This document shows, one piece after another, positions 47,762 to 57,521 of a stretch of DNA of 64,000 nt. Origin of the DNA: Brachynemurus nebulosus. Its lineage: Eukaryota > Arthropoda > Insecta > Neuroptera > Myrmeleontidae. Location of the stretch: contig JAPWDM010000007.1 in the NCBI GenBank assembly GCA_035578155.1, forward strand, positions 29,610,413 through 29,674,412. The letters are read 5' to 3'. A program made the position numbers and the translations under genes. Under the pieces are notes generated by a model. The model saw only the letters and a program-made list of their open reading frames with translations. It was not told the origin of the DNA and made no database searches. The first letter of the stretch is position 1. Every line of letters starts with the position of its first letter.

Positions 47762-48416
47762 TTTGAAATGATTGCATTTGAACTGAACTGTAATTCAAAT
47801 ATATAAATTTGAATTTGCTGCAGAAATTAATTTAAATTAACATTCAAACTGATTATTAAAAAGAATCAAATATGAAAATTTTGTAGTGACACAATGCAAA
47901 AATTAAGCTAGATTAAGTTGTTTCGTAATTTAAATTATGTTTACACTGAAAAGGATAGTAAATTTGGTATTTTAGGTCATTTATTTATCAAAAATATGTA
48001 AAATAATTCGATTATTTTTCTATATTCTGTTCAACCGGAAGATGCAATTTTGACAGGCGGAATATTCATTAGTAATAAATCATTATTCAAAAATGAAAAT
48101 AATCCTTAAGGAAAAGAACAAATAATAAGAACGTCCGAAAAACGAGAGACTAAAAAAAGAAAGACAGATTATACAATTAACACGAATTGTACCCTATGTC
48201 TCTTTATTTTTAACAAGAAATACCAAAAGTAGTTTATGATCAGTATTCACAGATGTGACAGATCAAGCCTACCTATAAAAAAGTGAAATCTTAAAGTTGC
48301 AATAAGTAGCAATTTATACCACTACTACTTTAGTCTGTTATTGACTGCCGTGGTGTTCACATCAAAATAAAAATCATGTTTTTTAATCAACTCGTGAAAT
48401 TTAAACAGAAAAAAAT
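47762..48416. other. AT-rich stretch, no gene recognised
   Basis: No bounded repeat and no coding signal that I can support. Confidence 0.4.
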
Positions 48417-48982
48417 ATGAAGTGTGTTGTATTTAAGTGTAAAAATTCTATTGAATAAAAAATTTCTCAAAATAAAGGGATATCTTTCTTAAAATAAATA
48501 AATTTATTTTTAATTGTTGATTACTTGTCAAATATGTTGGCCATCATAGTATATAGTGTATGTATGCGAACTGCATATATCATCATCAAAATATATTACT
48601 AACACATTGGTATATTTGTGTCTATGCATCGTGTGTTGTGATTGTATGTGTGCTGTATTACGTCACCCATTGATTACAGTGGGAACAATTTGGTAGACAT
48701 TCTAGTTTGACCCCTTGTCAGTATTATTCTACCCATCTTCTATTACTAATATAATTGTATGTGTTTACCTACATACTTTAGTATCTTTTTCATTTAATCT
48801 TAGTTTAAAGGCGTGCGAAATGAATATTGATATGATTGTATACGGCAACACGGCATGTTCTAAGACAAGAAAATGTTTTGTGGAACGTAGACAATTTAAT
48901 TGAAAATACCCAAGAACGTTTTATAATTGATTTAAATGAATCTTCCTCAACAGATTCAACTGATAGTTCTGATTGTGACTAA
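48417..48982 (+). pseudogene. Possible THAP-type transposase relic (N-terminal and C-terminal scraps)
   Basis: The ATG at 48417 reads MKCVVFKCKNSIE then a stop, and beyond it KISQNKGISFLK; C-x4-C near the N-terminus plus such a strand is how THAP zinc fingers begin. About 380 bases later an open frame without ATG (48836-48982) reads RHVLRQENVLWNVDNLIENT, then an acidic Ser/Asp tail SSSTDSTDSSDCD, stop, followed by AATAAA. The pair could be the two ends of an internally deleted DNA-transposon gene. Each half is short, so the call is weak; the tail could instead be the last exon of an unknown plus-strand gene. Confidence 0.3.
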
Positions 48983-49478
48983 TAAGAACAATAAATTAAT
49001 AAATATTGTTTCTTTAAATTTGTTAACGTGTTTTCTTCTACATCACTATTTTTTAAATAGTTTTATTTAGTAATCAAATATATTTTTCAAATAAACTAAT
49101 CGAACAGTAAAAATGTTCAAATTATTTTTTTGGAAGTTGTTTCTATTCATTTTGTATTATAATATAAATATCTGCAAAATATTCGTTTCAAGTAATCGAT
49201 TGAACGTGCACTTTCGTACGGCTGAAGTGCTAATGCAGTCATAAAATCTCAAAATTGCACCTTTCGGCTGAACAGAGAAATAATCTACATCAAACTATGG
49301 GGGGAAATTGCAACACCCATTGGAATGCAAAGAGTGCTAATACGTGCAAATAAAAGGGGTGAATAGACGTTGTCGTACCAGGACTGATAAAAATTCTTCA
49401 ACGGGGTCCCTATTTTATAATATTAAAAATGGCGCACGTCCCTTTTTTAATGTTTAAAAAAAAAATTTAAATACTCAC

Positions 49479-49603
49479 AGCATGTTCTAACGCTTTGCCT
49501 TCAAGTTCCTGAAGAGTCCAATCGCGACGAAAACTGAGCGGCCCCAGACGTGATTCCATTTCATGCATCCATTTACGTAAACAGCGGACTTCATGTTCCA
49601 CAT
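49479..49603 (-). CDS. Exon 5 of spectrin-repeat protein
   Basis: 125 bases that with the carried G from exon 4 make 42 codons. The acceptor is TTCTCGTTTAG and the donor GCT|GTGAGT (phase 0). The peptide starts DVEHEVRCLRKWMHEMESRL, a helix A with the conserved Trp, followed by GPLSFRRDWTLQELEGKALE. Join to exon 6 is in phase and rebuilds a continuous helix (LEHA then VLQKDIESHGKIV), the usual step from helix A into helix B. The next exon is about 37 kb away; the perfect reading-frame and structural fit is the evidence for that link. Confidence 0.85.
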
Positions 49604-50136
49604 CTAAACGAGAAACAATATTTCAAATCGTTAGACCGGATACGGTTCAATTTTCGAAATTTTTTTTTTTTAAACTTAATTCAAACAAACACTAATTACA
49701 TTTTTTAATCCAATACGAAACAATTTTTACCAAACACCATTTTTTAACAAAATTTATAATTTTGATAAATTTTGACACGAATGGACTGTAGTGGTTTTGC
49801 AGATAATTTATGGTGAAGCACATTTTCGTCACTAATGATCGTTTATGGAAATGTGCATTTAAATGTGCAAATTACATCAGCGTAAAAATTTATAGCCGTT
49901 GATAAGAGTGTTTGGCCCAAAGTAAACATTTAAAAGTACACAAAATTTTTTTTTTGTAATTCAAACAGACAAACATCTGAAGTTAATCTCTAAATAAAAT
50001 TTACTTAGCGTTAGTGATTCAGTAATTATTTAGTATATAAGTAAGAGAACACACTATTTTGCTCTTTAACTGTCCTCTCGCCTGGTCTTTTAGACTTTTT
50101 TTTTTCAAAAATATTTGTTCTAAAACATTTTCAACT

Positions 50137-50411
50137 TATTAATCGATTAATCAGTTTAGTCGACAAATTTTGCTTACATTTAGTCATTTTTTAGTCGACT
50201 ATTTTAACCTCGACTAAATGACTAAAATGATTAATTTTTTTTTAATAAATAAAAACATTTTTGAAAGTTACATAAGTTACCCTATTCATGAGTTCGATTA
50301 AAAATTTAGTCGATTATTCTATGCCCAATATTTTAGATTAATGACTAAATTTGTCTGAAAAACAATTTTAGTCAATCAATCGACTAACTGTTCCTTGGCT
50401 CGACATCACTA
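50137..50411. mobile_element. Left-truncated CTAATCGATTA-family element
   Basis: Starts inside the left end (TTAATCGATTAATCAG) and runs to an intact right end GCTCGACATCACTA. Lies in intron 4 of the spectrin-repeat gene. Confidence 0.7.
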
Positions 50412-51700
50412 CTGTGTATTATATTTAGATGTATCTTTCACAAAATACTTTGCTTGTTCAGTTTTTAGAATTTAGAAGCCCTTTTTTATTTTATACTTTT
50501 TAAATATTATTTTAATTGTTAAACTGTTTTATTTTAAAATAATAATTGTTAAAAATTTTGTAAATACATATTATATTTTACGAAACAAAAATGTTATAAA
50601 AAAAAAAAATAATAATTTCACAATCAAAAATAGGCGTTCAACCAAAATTCAATATGGCTGATATAAAGTTTGATACATTTCTCAATTTTTAAAATTAAAT
50701 TGCTAAAATACGTCAAATTTTTTTGATTTTATTCTTAAATATCCCTAAAGAATTAAAATTTGTTGAAACAAAGTTTATTTTTTTATCCTTGAATCTTTAT
50801 CAAAATGTATTTATTAATTCGATTAAATGTTGGTTGTCGTTGTGTTTTGTGGATTCCCCCATTACTTGCTTATTCTTATAAACTATGCGTCGGAATTAGT
50901 TTAAATTTCAACATTTTGTGTATTAAATACTAAAAAATAACATATTAAGATCATTCATTAATTTTTAGAATGTTTTAAGTTTGTAATAAGAATATTTTTA
51001 AAAAATGGGTAAAACTTTTCTAAACATAAATTAGATCTGGACTTAAAATAAGATCTAGAATTAAAATTTTAATAAAAATATTTTAAAAAGATAGGTAGGA
51101 CTTGTCTAAACATAAATTTACCTGTGTGATTTAAATTGTTTACAAAAAATCTACAATTTTCCAACATTTTTTTTTTTTTTACTGAACTGCGATTTTATTT
51201 TTGGATCTACTGTCATGCTTTATTTAAGGTGGTTGGAGCGCTAGAGATTAAGTACTACTAAGTTCGAAAAAGTCTATCATTTATTGTTGAAAATTAATAG
51301 TATTTAATTATTAAATCTCTTTTTCTTAATTTAGAATTGTATTGAGAAAACTCATTTTGTAATAAAAAAACAATTTTATCATAAAAAATCATAATATAAT
51401 ATAAATTTGACTAGTGGATTTTTGAGAGTAATAAAATCTGGCAACATTGCGTAGCTAAAAAAATATTTAAATATTTATCAACATTTTTCACTGGAATATA
51501 ATAATAAAAATTCCAAATGTTTCAAAAATTACGCGAATTTTTTTTAGTTTATACAATTTTTTTGGTTTCAACTGATTTTCATCATTTCCAATGGCAGTTA
51601 ACCTGTTTAATTGCAAACCTTGTGTTAAAATATAATTATTTAAACATTTTTTACTTTATTTTTTAAAAACTACTAATTATATAGTTTTATTAGCTAATAA
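50412..51700. other. Intron 4, AT-rich; family V fragment
   Basis: 50840-51000 matches family V (GGATTCCCCCATTACTTGC, GTGTATTAAATACTAAAAAATAA). No exon is seen; exon phases 4 to 5 already join without a gap. Confidence 0.5.
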
Positions 51701-51704
51701 TGTT

Positions 51705-52291
51705 ACTGCAAATGCATAAATTCATGCAATTCTACCATATATTTTGTTGAAATAAATGAACGCTTTATAACAACAAAATAATATTTTTAAAACAAAAATA
51801 GTGTATAATTGATTTAACTAATACTGTGTGTTGTTACAATGATTTCGTATAATTGAAATGCTAAATTAAAATTGGCAAAATAGCAATCTCTCTTTGTCGA
51901 TACAACAACGAAATATTTTAATAATTCGAAATATTTTATATTGTTTTTTGAACCAAACGATTTTATTGTTTATACAGAACAATACCATTTGGTTGAAACT
52001 TGTGATGTCACTGTAAATACACAAATTTATTCAATTCTATCATATATTTTGCTGAAATAAATAAACGCTTTATTACAGTAAAATAATATTTTTAAAGCAA
52101 TAATACAATTGATTTAACTAAAATTGCGTGTTGTGACAATGATTTCGTATGAATGAAATAACTAAATTAAAATGATTAAAATCACAATCTCTTTTTGTCA
52201 ATACAACAACGTAATTCGAAAACTTTTATATTATTTTTCAAGCTAAATGATTTTGTTGTTCATACAAAACAATACCATTTTGTTGGAAATT
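51705..52291. repeat. Tandem duplication, period about 305 bp, in intron 4
   Basis: Units starting near 51705 and 52010 share ACTG(C/T)AAAT, ATTCTA(C/T)CATATATTTTG, AATAATATTTTTAAA, ATTGATTTAACTAA, GACAATGATTTCGTAT and ACAATACCATTT. Divergence of the units points to an old event. Confidence 0.85.
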
Positions 52292-52619
52292 AATTTTAAA
52301 AAATAAAAAATTTAATTTTTTTATGATTGTGAACTTACGTGCTCGAAAAGATTATACGCAATTCACAAATAAAGAACTGAGTTTTAAGCTGTTTTTTTTT
52401 TTTATTTTTCATTTTTAAATTAAAACCTTACAAATACAATAATCAGTCTTATTCTAAATCGTCCATACAAACCTTGATCACAAAGAAACGCTATCGCTGA
52501 GCCATATTTTGAGTTTAGTGTATTTTTACGGATTTGGTTATTTTATTTTACACTGTTGCTACAATTTTTTTTTTTTTTTTTTTGAATTGAGCAATTTTTC
52601 ACTAATTTTTGTAAAATAA

Positions 52620-53150
52620 GTCAACTCTGACATTATAAAATTTTTAAATACCTTAAAAATTTTAAATAAAATGACAAAATTATGAAACTGGAAGCAAATT
52701 ATAGGTTTCCGAAGTCGTTTTTTGTATTCGTACAAAAATTAAATATGTACAACTACTAGAAAAAGGACTTTGGTCAAATTAGTTATATTTCTAAAAGGAA
52801 TTTCGCCATTTTGATAGCAAAAATGAAAAGTTCACACCCAATTTACTCTAATTTCACCAATAATTCAAATTAAAATCACTTCTACAAAACTTGATTTGAG
52901 AAAAAAGGAATTTTTTCAATTTGGTGACGTCATTGCGTTTACTAAAATTTTTTAATGTCTTAAAAACCGTAAATAAAATGACAGAATGATAAAATTGGAG
53001 GCGAATTACAGGTTTTGCAAGTCGTTCTTTTCATTTTTGTCAAAATTAAGTATATAGGATCATCAGAAAAAAACTTCTGTCGAATCAGTCATATTTCTAA
53101 CAGGAATTTCACCATTTTCACACCTAACTTTCCTGAATTCTATCAATCAC
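52620..53150. repeat. Two family U repeats in direct array
   Basis: Fragments 52640-52870 and 52900-53150 share AAAATGACA(A/G)AAT, GGAAGC/GGAGGCGAATTA, TTTTGT-CAAAATTA and AGGAATTT(C)-CCATTTT. They suggest repeated insertion or local duplication of family U. Confidence 0.55.
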
Positions 53151-53159
53151 CTATGTTTT

Positions 53160-53280
53160 AGGCCCAAATTAGGCATGTGCGCTGAAGCGCCGATACAGCA
53201 GGTGGTCTTGGGTGGTCCATTAATCGTTTCGTATTTGAAAATAGTGGAGTTGCTAACCATTAGACCAACTCGAGGTGTTT
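53160..53280 (-). repeat. tRNA-derived SINE head
   Basis: The minus strand starts CACCTCGAGTTGGTCTAATGG with an A box TTGGTCTAATGGTTAGC, then departs from tRNA structure after ACTCC. There is no B box, so it is a truncated tRNA-derived repeat, not a tRNA gene. Confidence 0.5.
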
Positions 53281-53566
53281 AATAAATTATATTTTATAAT
53301 TAATTAATTAAAACATAAGTAATTTCAACTTATTAATATTTCATTTTAAAAATAACTTTCTTTCATTTGATTTATCATCACAAATTGGTACCAGTTTTGT
53401 TTAATGAAATAAATTATTCAACACTTTAACAAAAAAAAAAAAAAAAAAAATTGGACAATTTAAACAACAAACCTACAACGCTCATTCAAACGTATCAACT
53501 TTTACGTTATTTGTTTTATTTGTTTGAATTAAGTCTTGTTCAGGTTTCGTTAAAACAATTACGCAC

Positions 53567-53753
53567 CAGTTTGTGCTTCTTGCGGATCGGCCAACGAGAT
53601 CGCCTGTTTTACCGCGTCCCATTTACTATTCAAATGTGTAATACGCCAACTGACTTCATCTTTAATTTCCGGGTACACTTGAACCAGGCGTGTCGCTTGA
53701 TCAATGAATGCTGTACGTCGATAGCTTCGACGCTCCATTTCTTCAAGCTGACG
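53567..53753 (-). CDS. Exon 4 of spectrin-repeat protein
   Basis: 62 codons plus one base, behind an acceptor ATTTTTTTAG and ending at G|GTGCGT (phase 1). The peptide RQLEEMERRSYRRTAFIDQA, a helix with LVQVYPEIKDEV, and then a helix with RITHLNSKWDAVKQAI match the B and C helices of a spectrin repeat. LNSKWDAV is the typical helix-C pattern (L..KWD.V) seen across spectrin, dystrophin, nesprin and plakin repeats. Codon use is clearly more GC-balanced than the surrounding intron. The phase-1 end joins exactly to exon 5 to make an Asp codon. Confidence 0.85.
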
Positions 53754-55197
53754 CTAAAAAAATGTTTATTTAAACAATTAAATACAAAAAAAAAATTGTT
53801 GATTAGTCTCAAAAATGTTTAAATATTACGAAAATTACGAATAATATTCGGTATTATGATTGATTGTGACAGTAGGCCGCACAGCACTAGTGATTATGTT
53901 AAAAATATTCAAATGTTCAAGGATTTTATGTGGAAAAATGTTTATTTAAACAATTAAATACAAAAGAAAATTGTTGATTAGTCGCGAAAATGTTTAAATA
54001 TTACGAAAACTATACACATATATTTTTTGGGATTCTGAAGCAATAACATCTTCGGAACTCTAATGCTTTTGTGCTTTAATGTAAATGGAACAAATATATA
54101 AAAAAATCTTATTCAATTGAGAGAAATAAAATATAGCTAAATCGCTACCTTGGATTGAGACAGAAACATGAGACAGAAGTAATTTGACTGTGAATGCGAG
54201 TGTAATGGAAAATGATTTCTTTCAATATATTTCCTAATTTTTCTCAAAAAGTAATTTACTTAGAGCAATGGTCCAAAAACATTTTTTACGTAATTTGCCT
54301 TTTTCTTTCGATTGGTGTAAAAAAAATTTGAAAAATTGCTTAATTCCGCCCGCATTTTGTTAAATGCGGGGGCTGCCTTGAAAAAAACATAATATTCTAG
54401 CTGACGTTTTTCATAGTCTTCGTCAACGTGTTAAAACTATTAATCGATTTATTAGTCGATAGATGGCAGGCGGCTTATTTATAGATTATAACGAAAATTC
54501 CAGAAATTCGTGGATACAAATATATCAAAATAGTGAAATTTAAATTTTCTTTACCTCCATAAAATGAAAAACTGGTTTTATGCCACTAATCTGTACCATT
54601 TGGTGGTATACTATGAGTACTTTAAATGCAATCACTAGTGCTGTGCGACTTACTGTCACAATTAATTAGATTTAACTTGACACTGTACAACGGTTGCAAC
54701 TATCAACATAACCTAATAAAATATGTACAAAACGTACAAAAATGTAACCTCTGAGTAAAATTTACTTGGTCAAGTAAATTGCTCGATAAGTTAACTTCCT
54801 TAATAAATCTACTGATGCTTCATAATACTAATATTCATAAATTAAATTTACTTTATAGTAAATTTACTAAACATTCGGTTTACAGTAATGAAATTTTGAT
54901 TTATTTTTTTCGAAAAAGTTTAATTTTGCCATCAAAAATGCGTTCTGAAACACATTTCTAATCATTTAGTGCAAAAAACTACAGAACGATTTATTTAACC
55001 CGAGTTTTACTACTTCAAAAGTTCAAATTTTACGTAATTTGAGAAAAATACTTTACTTTATATCGTTTATATGTTACTAAAACTACTGCTCCACTTTTAA
55101 ACAGAATATTTGGAGGACAATTCTGACACAAACATTTTTAGAATATCATATTTCTTCCCATTTTTAAAGTAATTTTAATAACAACAAAAGGATATAC
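53754..55197 (-). other. Intron 3 with a duplicated segment and a hairpin
   Basis: 53757-53830 is repeated at 53936-54010 (AAATGTTTATTTAAACAATT, ATTGTTGATTAGTC). 54240-54370 looks like a diverged family X scrap carrying a 9-bp hairpin CCCGCATTT-TGTT-AAATGCGGG (54349-54370). Confidence 0.6.
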
Positions 55198-55335
55198 CTT
55201 TAAATTTCCTTCATCCTTAATGTAAACACTCTCCTGAATACTATTCAACCAGGAATAGAGTTCGGAAAATTGTGCGGCCAAATCACGGAAGCTACACATT
55301 TCACCAACCAAATCTAACAGTTCCACTTTTGCTTC
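55198..55335 (-). CDS. Exon 3 of spectrin-repeat protein
   Basis: Forty-six codons in phase 0 at both ends, with a strong acceptor (T-rich tract then TTTTAG) and an AAG|GTATAT donor. Residues EAKVELLDLVGEMCSFRDL and QFSELYSWLNSIQESVYIKD form two amphipathic stretches. The W in the YSWL motif sits where spectrin repeats keep a conserved helix-A tryptophan. Either alternative frame meets a stop within the exon, which fixes the phase. It continues a repeat begun in exon 2 and opens the next. No enzymatic motif is present, so a structural role is expected. Confidence 0.8.
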
Positions 55336-55691
55336 CTAAAACACACAAAAAAAAAATGGTTTCCAATTAAAAATTGATTAAACAAGAATATATGCCCCGA
55401 TGGGTTTTAGAAAACATAAAAAATTGAATAATTAATTAATTTTTTTCGTTGAATTTTATTAATTTTCAATTATTTTCCTAAGATACGTGTTTACTCTACG
55501 GTTTTATGAATTGATATTTTGAAAATGGCGGGGCTGCGCCATCTCATTTGTTTAAAAGTAGTTTTAAACGAACTAACTAGCTAATAAAGTTTTCAAAGAA
55601 ATAAAACAATGAAAATAATTCGAAATAGTACAAAACTAATTAAAAAGATTTAGTTTATGAATATTTTGTCACTTTTTCACTAAATTAAAAC

Positions 55692-55808
55692 TAGTCGATT
55701 ACGAGCACTATGAAGCTTTTCGAATTCTTCCATGATTAAATGATTATTTTCATTCTGTTTAAATGAATCAACGCCCTCTAATACGTTTTCTAAATCTACC
55801 TGTTTGAC
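55692..55808 (-). CDS. Exon 2 of spectrin-repeat protein
   Basis: Thirty-nine codons behind a T-rich acceptor (TTTTTTTTACGCAG). The peptide is an amphipathic helix with heptad-like spacing (VDLENVLEGVDSFKQN, then LIMEEFEKLHSARNRL). Exon 1 ends in phase 0 and exon 3 must begin in phase 0, because its other two frames hit stops, so this exon should also end in phase 0. The only phase-0 GT is CTA|GTTTTA, a weak donor. A better-looking GTAATC lies 11 bases earlier but gives phase 1. The coding content is well supported; the 3' boundary is the least certain of the gene. The helix continues naturally into exon 3 across the chosen junction. Confidence 0.65.
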
Positions 55809-55857
55809 CTGCGTAAAAAAAAACTCGTCAATTGTCTTATATCAGATGATGAATTAA

Positions 55858-56719
55858 TCCTAGAATCATACTTTGGTCTACGAGAAACGTTAATCCATAC
55901 ATCGTCGTCAATTTGTCGAATGGACTTTTTACGGAGAATTTTAGAGTTTATTTGCAAAAGACATTTTTTTACATAACAGTACTACAAAAGCGAACAAAAT
56001 ATTTAAAAAAATTGCATTTGGAAAAATTTTTTAATATAAATATTTATTAATTTTTTAATCTTTTTATCAAAGCATATTTTCATTATAAAAATTAAAAAAT
56101 AGATAAATACATCAATTGTATCATAAGACATGTCTTTCAAATAATTTATGAACTATTATGAGTCGATGGACATGTGTAACTTTACAGAATGCGAACTTTC
56201 TCAGTCACAAATATTCCCGTAGATATGTAGTTATGTTGTCATTAGGCCCATTTATAAATTTTCTAAAATTTGTAAGTAATTTTTCGAATAAGATCTCAAA
56301 AAATAATAAAAATTAAAATATTTTCCACAAAATAAATTGTTAATTTTTTATTAAGTCACTTGAAACGCATTCTTTGGTTTTCGATTCAATATATTAAAGC
56401 TTCAGTATTATGTCGTCTCTATAATTCAAACAGCTATAATTATCTTTCATATTATCGTTATCATTGAATAAATTAATTATAACATCAATATCTTTTAAAT
56501 TTTAGAAAAATTAGGAAAATTTTTATATGTAAAGTACATCATACATCGTCGTCAAATTGACGCACACTATTTTAATATAAACAAAATTGATACGTCTGCT
56601 GTGTTATCATAACAAATAGATACCAGAAATTTTAGAACAGACAAGCAACGACAAGTTGTAGTACTGCAACAGGTAGAGAATTTTGATCGTCAATTTGACG
56701 AGTACGTATGATTCTAGGG
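55858..56719. mobile_element. piggyBac-like non-autonomous element, copy 2, in intron 1
   Basis: Ends TCCTAGAATCATAC and (inverted) CCCTAGAATCATACG, both beside TTAA (55854-55857 and 56720-56723). Inverted relative to the copy at 42322, sharing ACAACTTGTCGTTGC and GACGACGATGTATGAT. It makes up most of the 984-bp intron 1. Confidence 0.85.
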
Positions 56720-56792
56720 TTAATCACTCGGAAGTTAGCTCGTAACCAAAAATAATTTAATTTACAGTGAAAAATGACAAAGTATTACATAC

Positions 56793-57047
56793 CGTACAAC
56801 TCTCGATCAAATGATTATCCATAATATAATTATAATTTGGTTGTAGTGCCGCCCAAAAATCATCCTTATGTTCGTCCCGGCACGCGATCGATGTGGATCC
56901 TTGCGATGGATTGCAGCACCGAAACCATTGCGCCTCACTATCGTACTGTTTACGTTTCTTCGTCAGACTGTTGTACGGTCTTGCCGGTGGTGTTTGAGCG
57001 GGATTTGGTCCTCGCAACGAGGACAATGAGAAACTTGTTTTCAACAT
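56793..57047 (-). CDS. Exon 1 of spectrin-repeat protein (klarsicht/nesprin-like)
   Basis: First coding exon of the only convincing host gene, 85 codons. The start ATG at 57047 has A at -3, and the same frame is closed by a TAA about 24 bases upstream, so this is the likely initiation codon. The first 35 residues are basic, Ser/Pro-rich and look disordered. From about residue 36 the sequence becomes a structured segment with aromatic residues (AQWFRCC, FWAALQPNYNYIMD) that leads into a spectrin-type helical region. The exon ends in phase 0 at a GTATGT donor. No signal peptide or membrane segment is visible, which fits a cytoplasmic linker. Spectrin-repeat proteins such as klarsicht/nesprins link nucleus or vesicles to cytoskeleton; that function is inferred from the repeats, and dystrophin/MACF-type relatives are not excluded. 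Confidence 0.72.
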
Positions 57048-57104
57048 ATTTGTCGTCCCGGCTCGCGGATTTTAAAGATGTGTTGTGATGAGATAGAGAA
57101 GAAG

Positions 57105-57187
57105 CTACAGAAGAAGCAAAAGTGAATTAAAAAATATAAATTGTATTTGTAATGTAAATTGAGTTACACAATTAAGTGAATCCTTAC
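57105..57187 (-). other. Possible 83-bp intron in the 5' UTR of the spectrin-repeat gene
   Basis: Upstream of the exon 1 start codon the minus strand shows a donor-like TTT|GTAAGG and, 83 bases later, an acceptor TTCTTCTGTAG. Removing it would join a non-coding leader to exon 1, because the leader frame has a stop before the ATG. The pairing is inference from splice motifs only; no TATA box or clear initiator could be fixed in 57190-57420, which should contain the promoter. Confidence 0.3.
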
Positions 57188-57521
57188 AAAGGAACAGGAT
57201 CGTTGACTCCGCTCCTCCGTGTGTGTGATAGATACAATTGTTCGTTTTGCGGGTAATGTAGAATTTATTGTGTTAGGCAGTCCATTGGAATGTGTATGAT
57301 GTGATTTATTGATGGATGAAGGGTTGCGTTCGGTGCATCATATTAATACAATCGATATGCGGACACATACTGATTGTATTGTGAAGTCAACCGGGGGGTG
57401 GAAGGGGGTACGCAAGCTAAATAAACTGAAACAGAAAAAAAATCGTAATTATTTACTAGAAAAATATCTGCGCTGAAAAAAATATAAACACAATTACTGG
57501 GTAACATCAGTGTTTTAGGAC
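57188..57521 (-). promoter_or_regulatory. Presumed 5' leader/promoter region of the spectrin-repeat gene
   Basis: Less AT-rich than its surroundings (GGAGGAGCGGAGTC, CCACCCCCCGG on the minus strand) and immediately upstream of exon 1. No TATA box is identified; role inferred from position. Confidence 0.3.

Larger units (their letters stand above)
12376..49478 (-). other. Giant intron 5 (about 37.1 kb) of the spectrin-repeat gene
   Basis: Bounded by the exon 5 GTGAGT donor and the exon 6 TTTGTTTCAG acceptor. No other minus-strand exon with matching phase was found inside. It holds most of the transposons listed here. The other introns are about 1.0, 0.36, 1.4 and 4.0 kb. Confidence 0.65.

Noticed and set aside
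53451..53822. 123-codon plus-strand open frame
   Set aside because: It is the antisense shadow of exon 4, which has splice sites and spectrin-repeat sequence on the minus strand.
56837..57088. 83-codon plus-strand open frame
   Set aside because: Antisense shadow of exon 1 of the spectrin-repeat gene.
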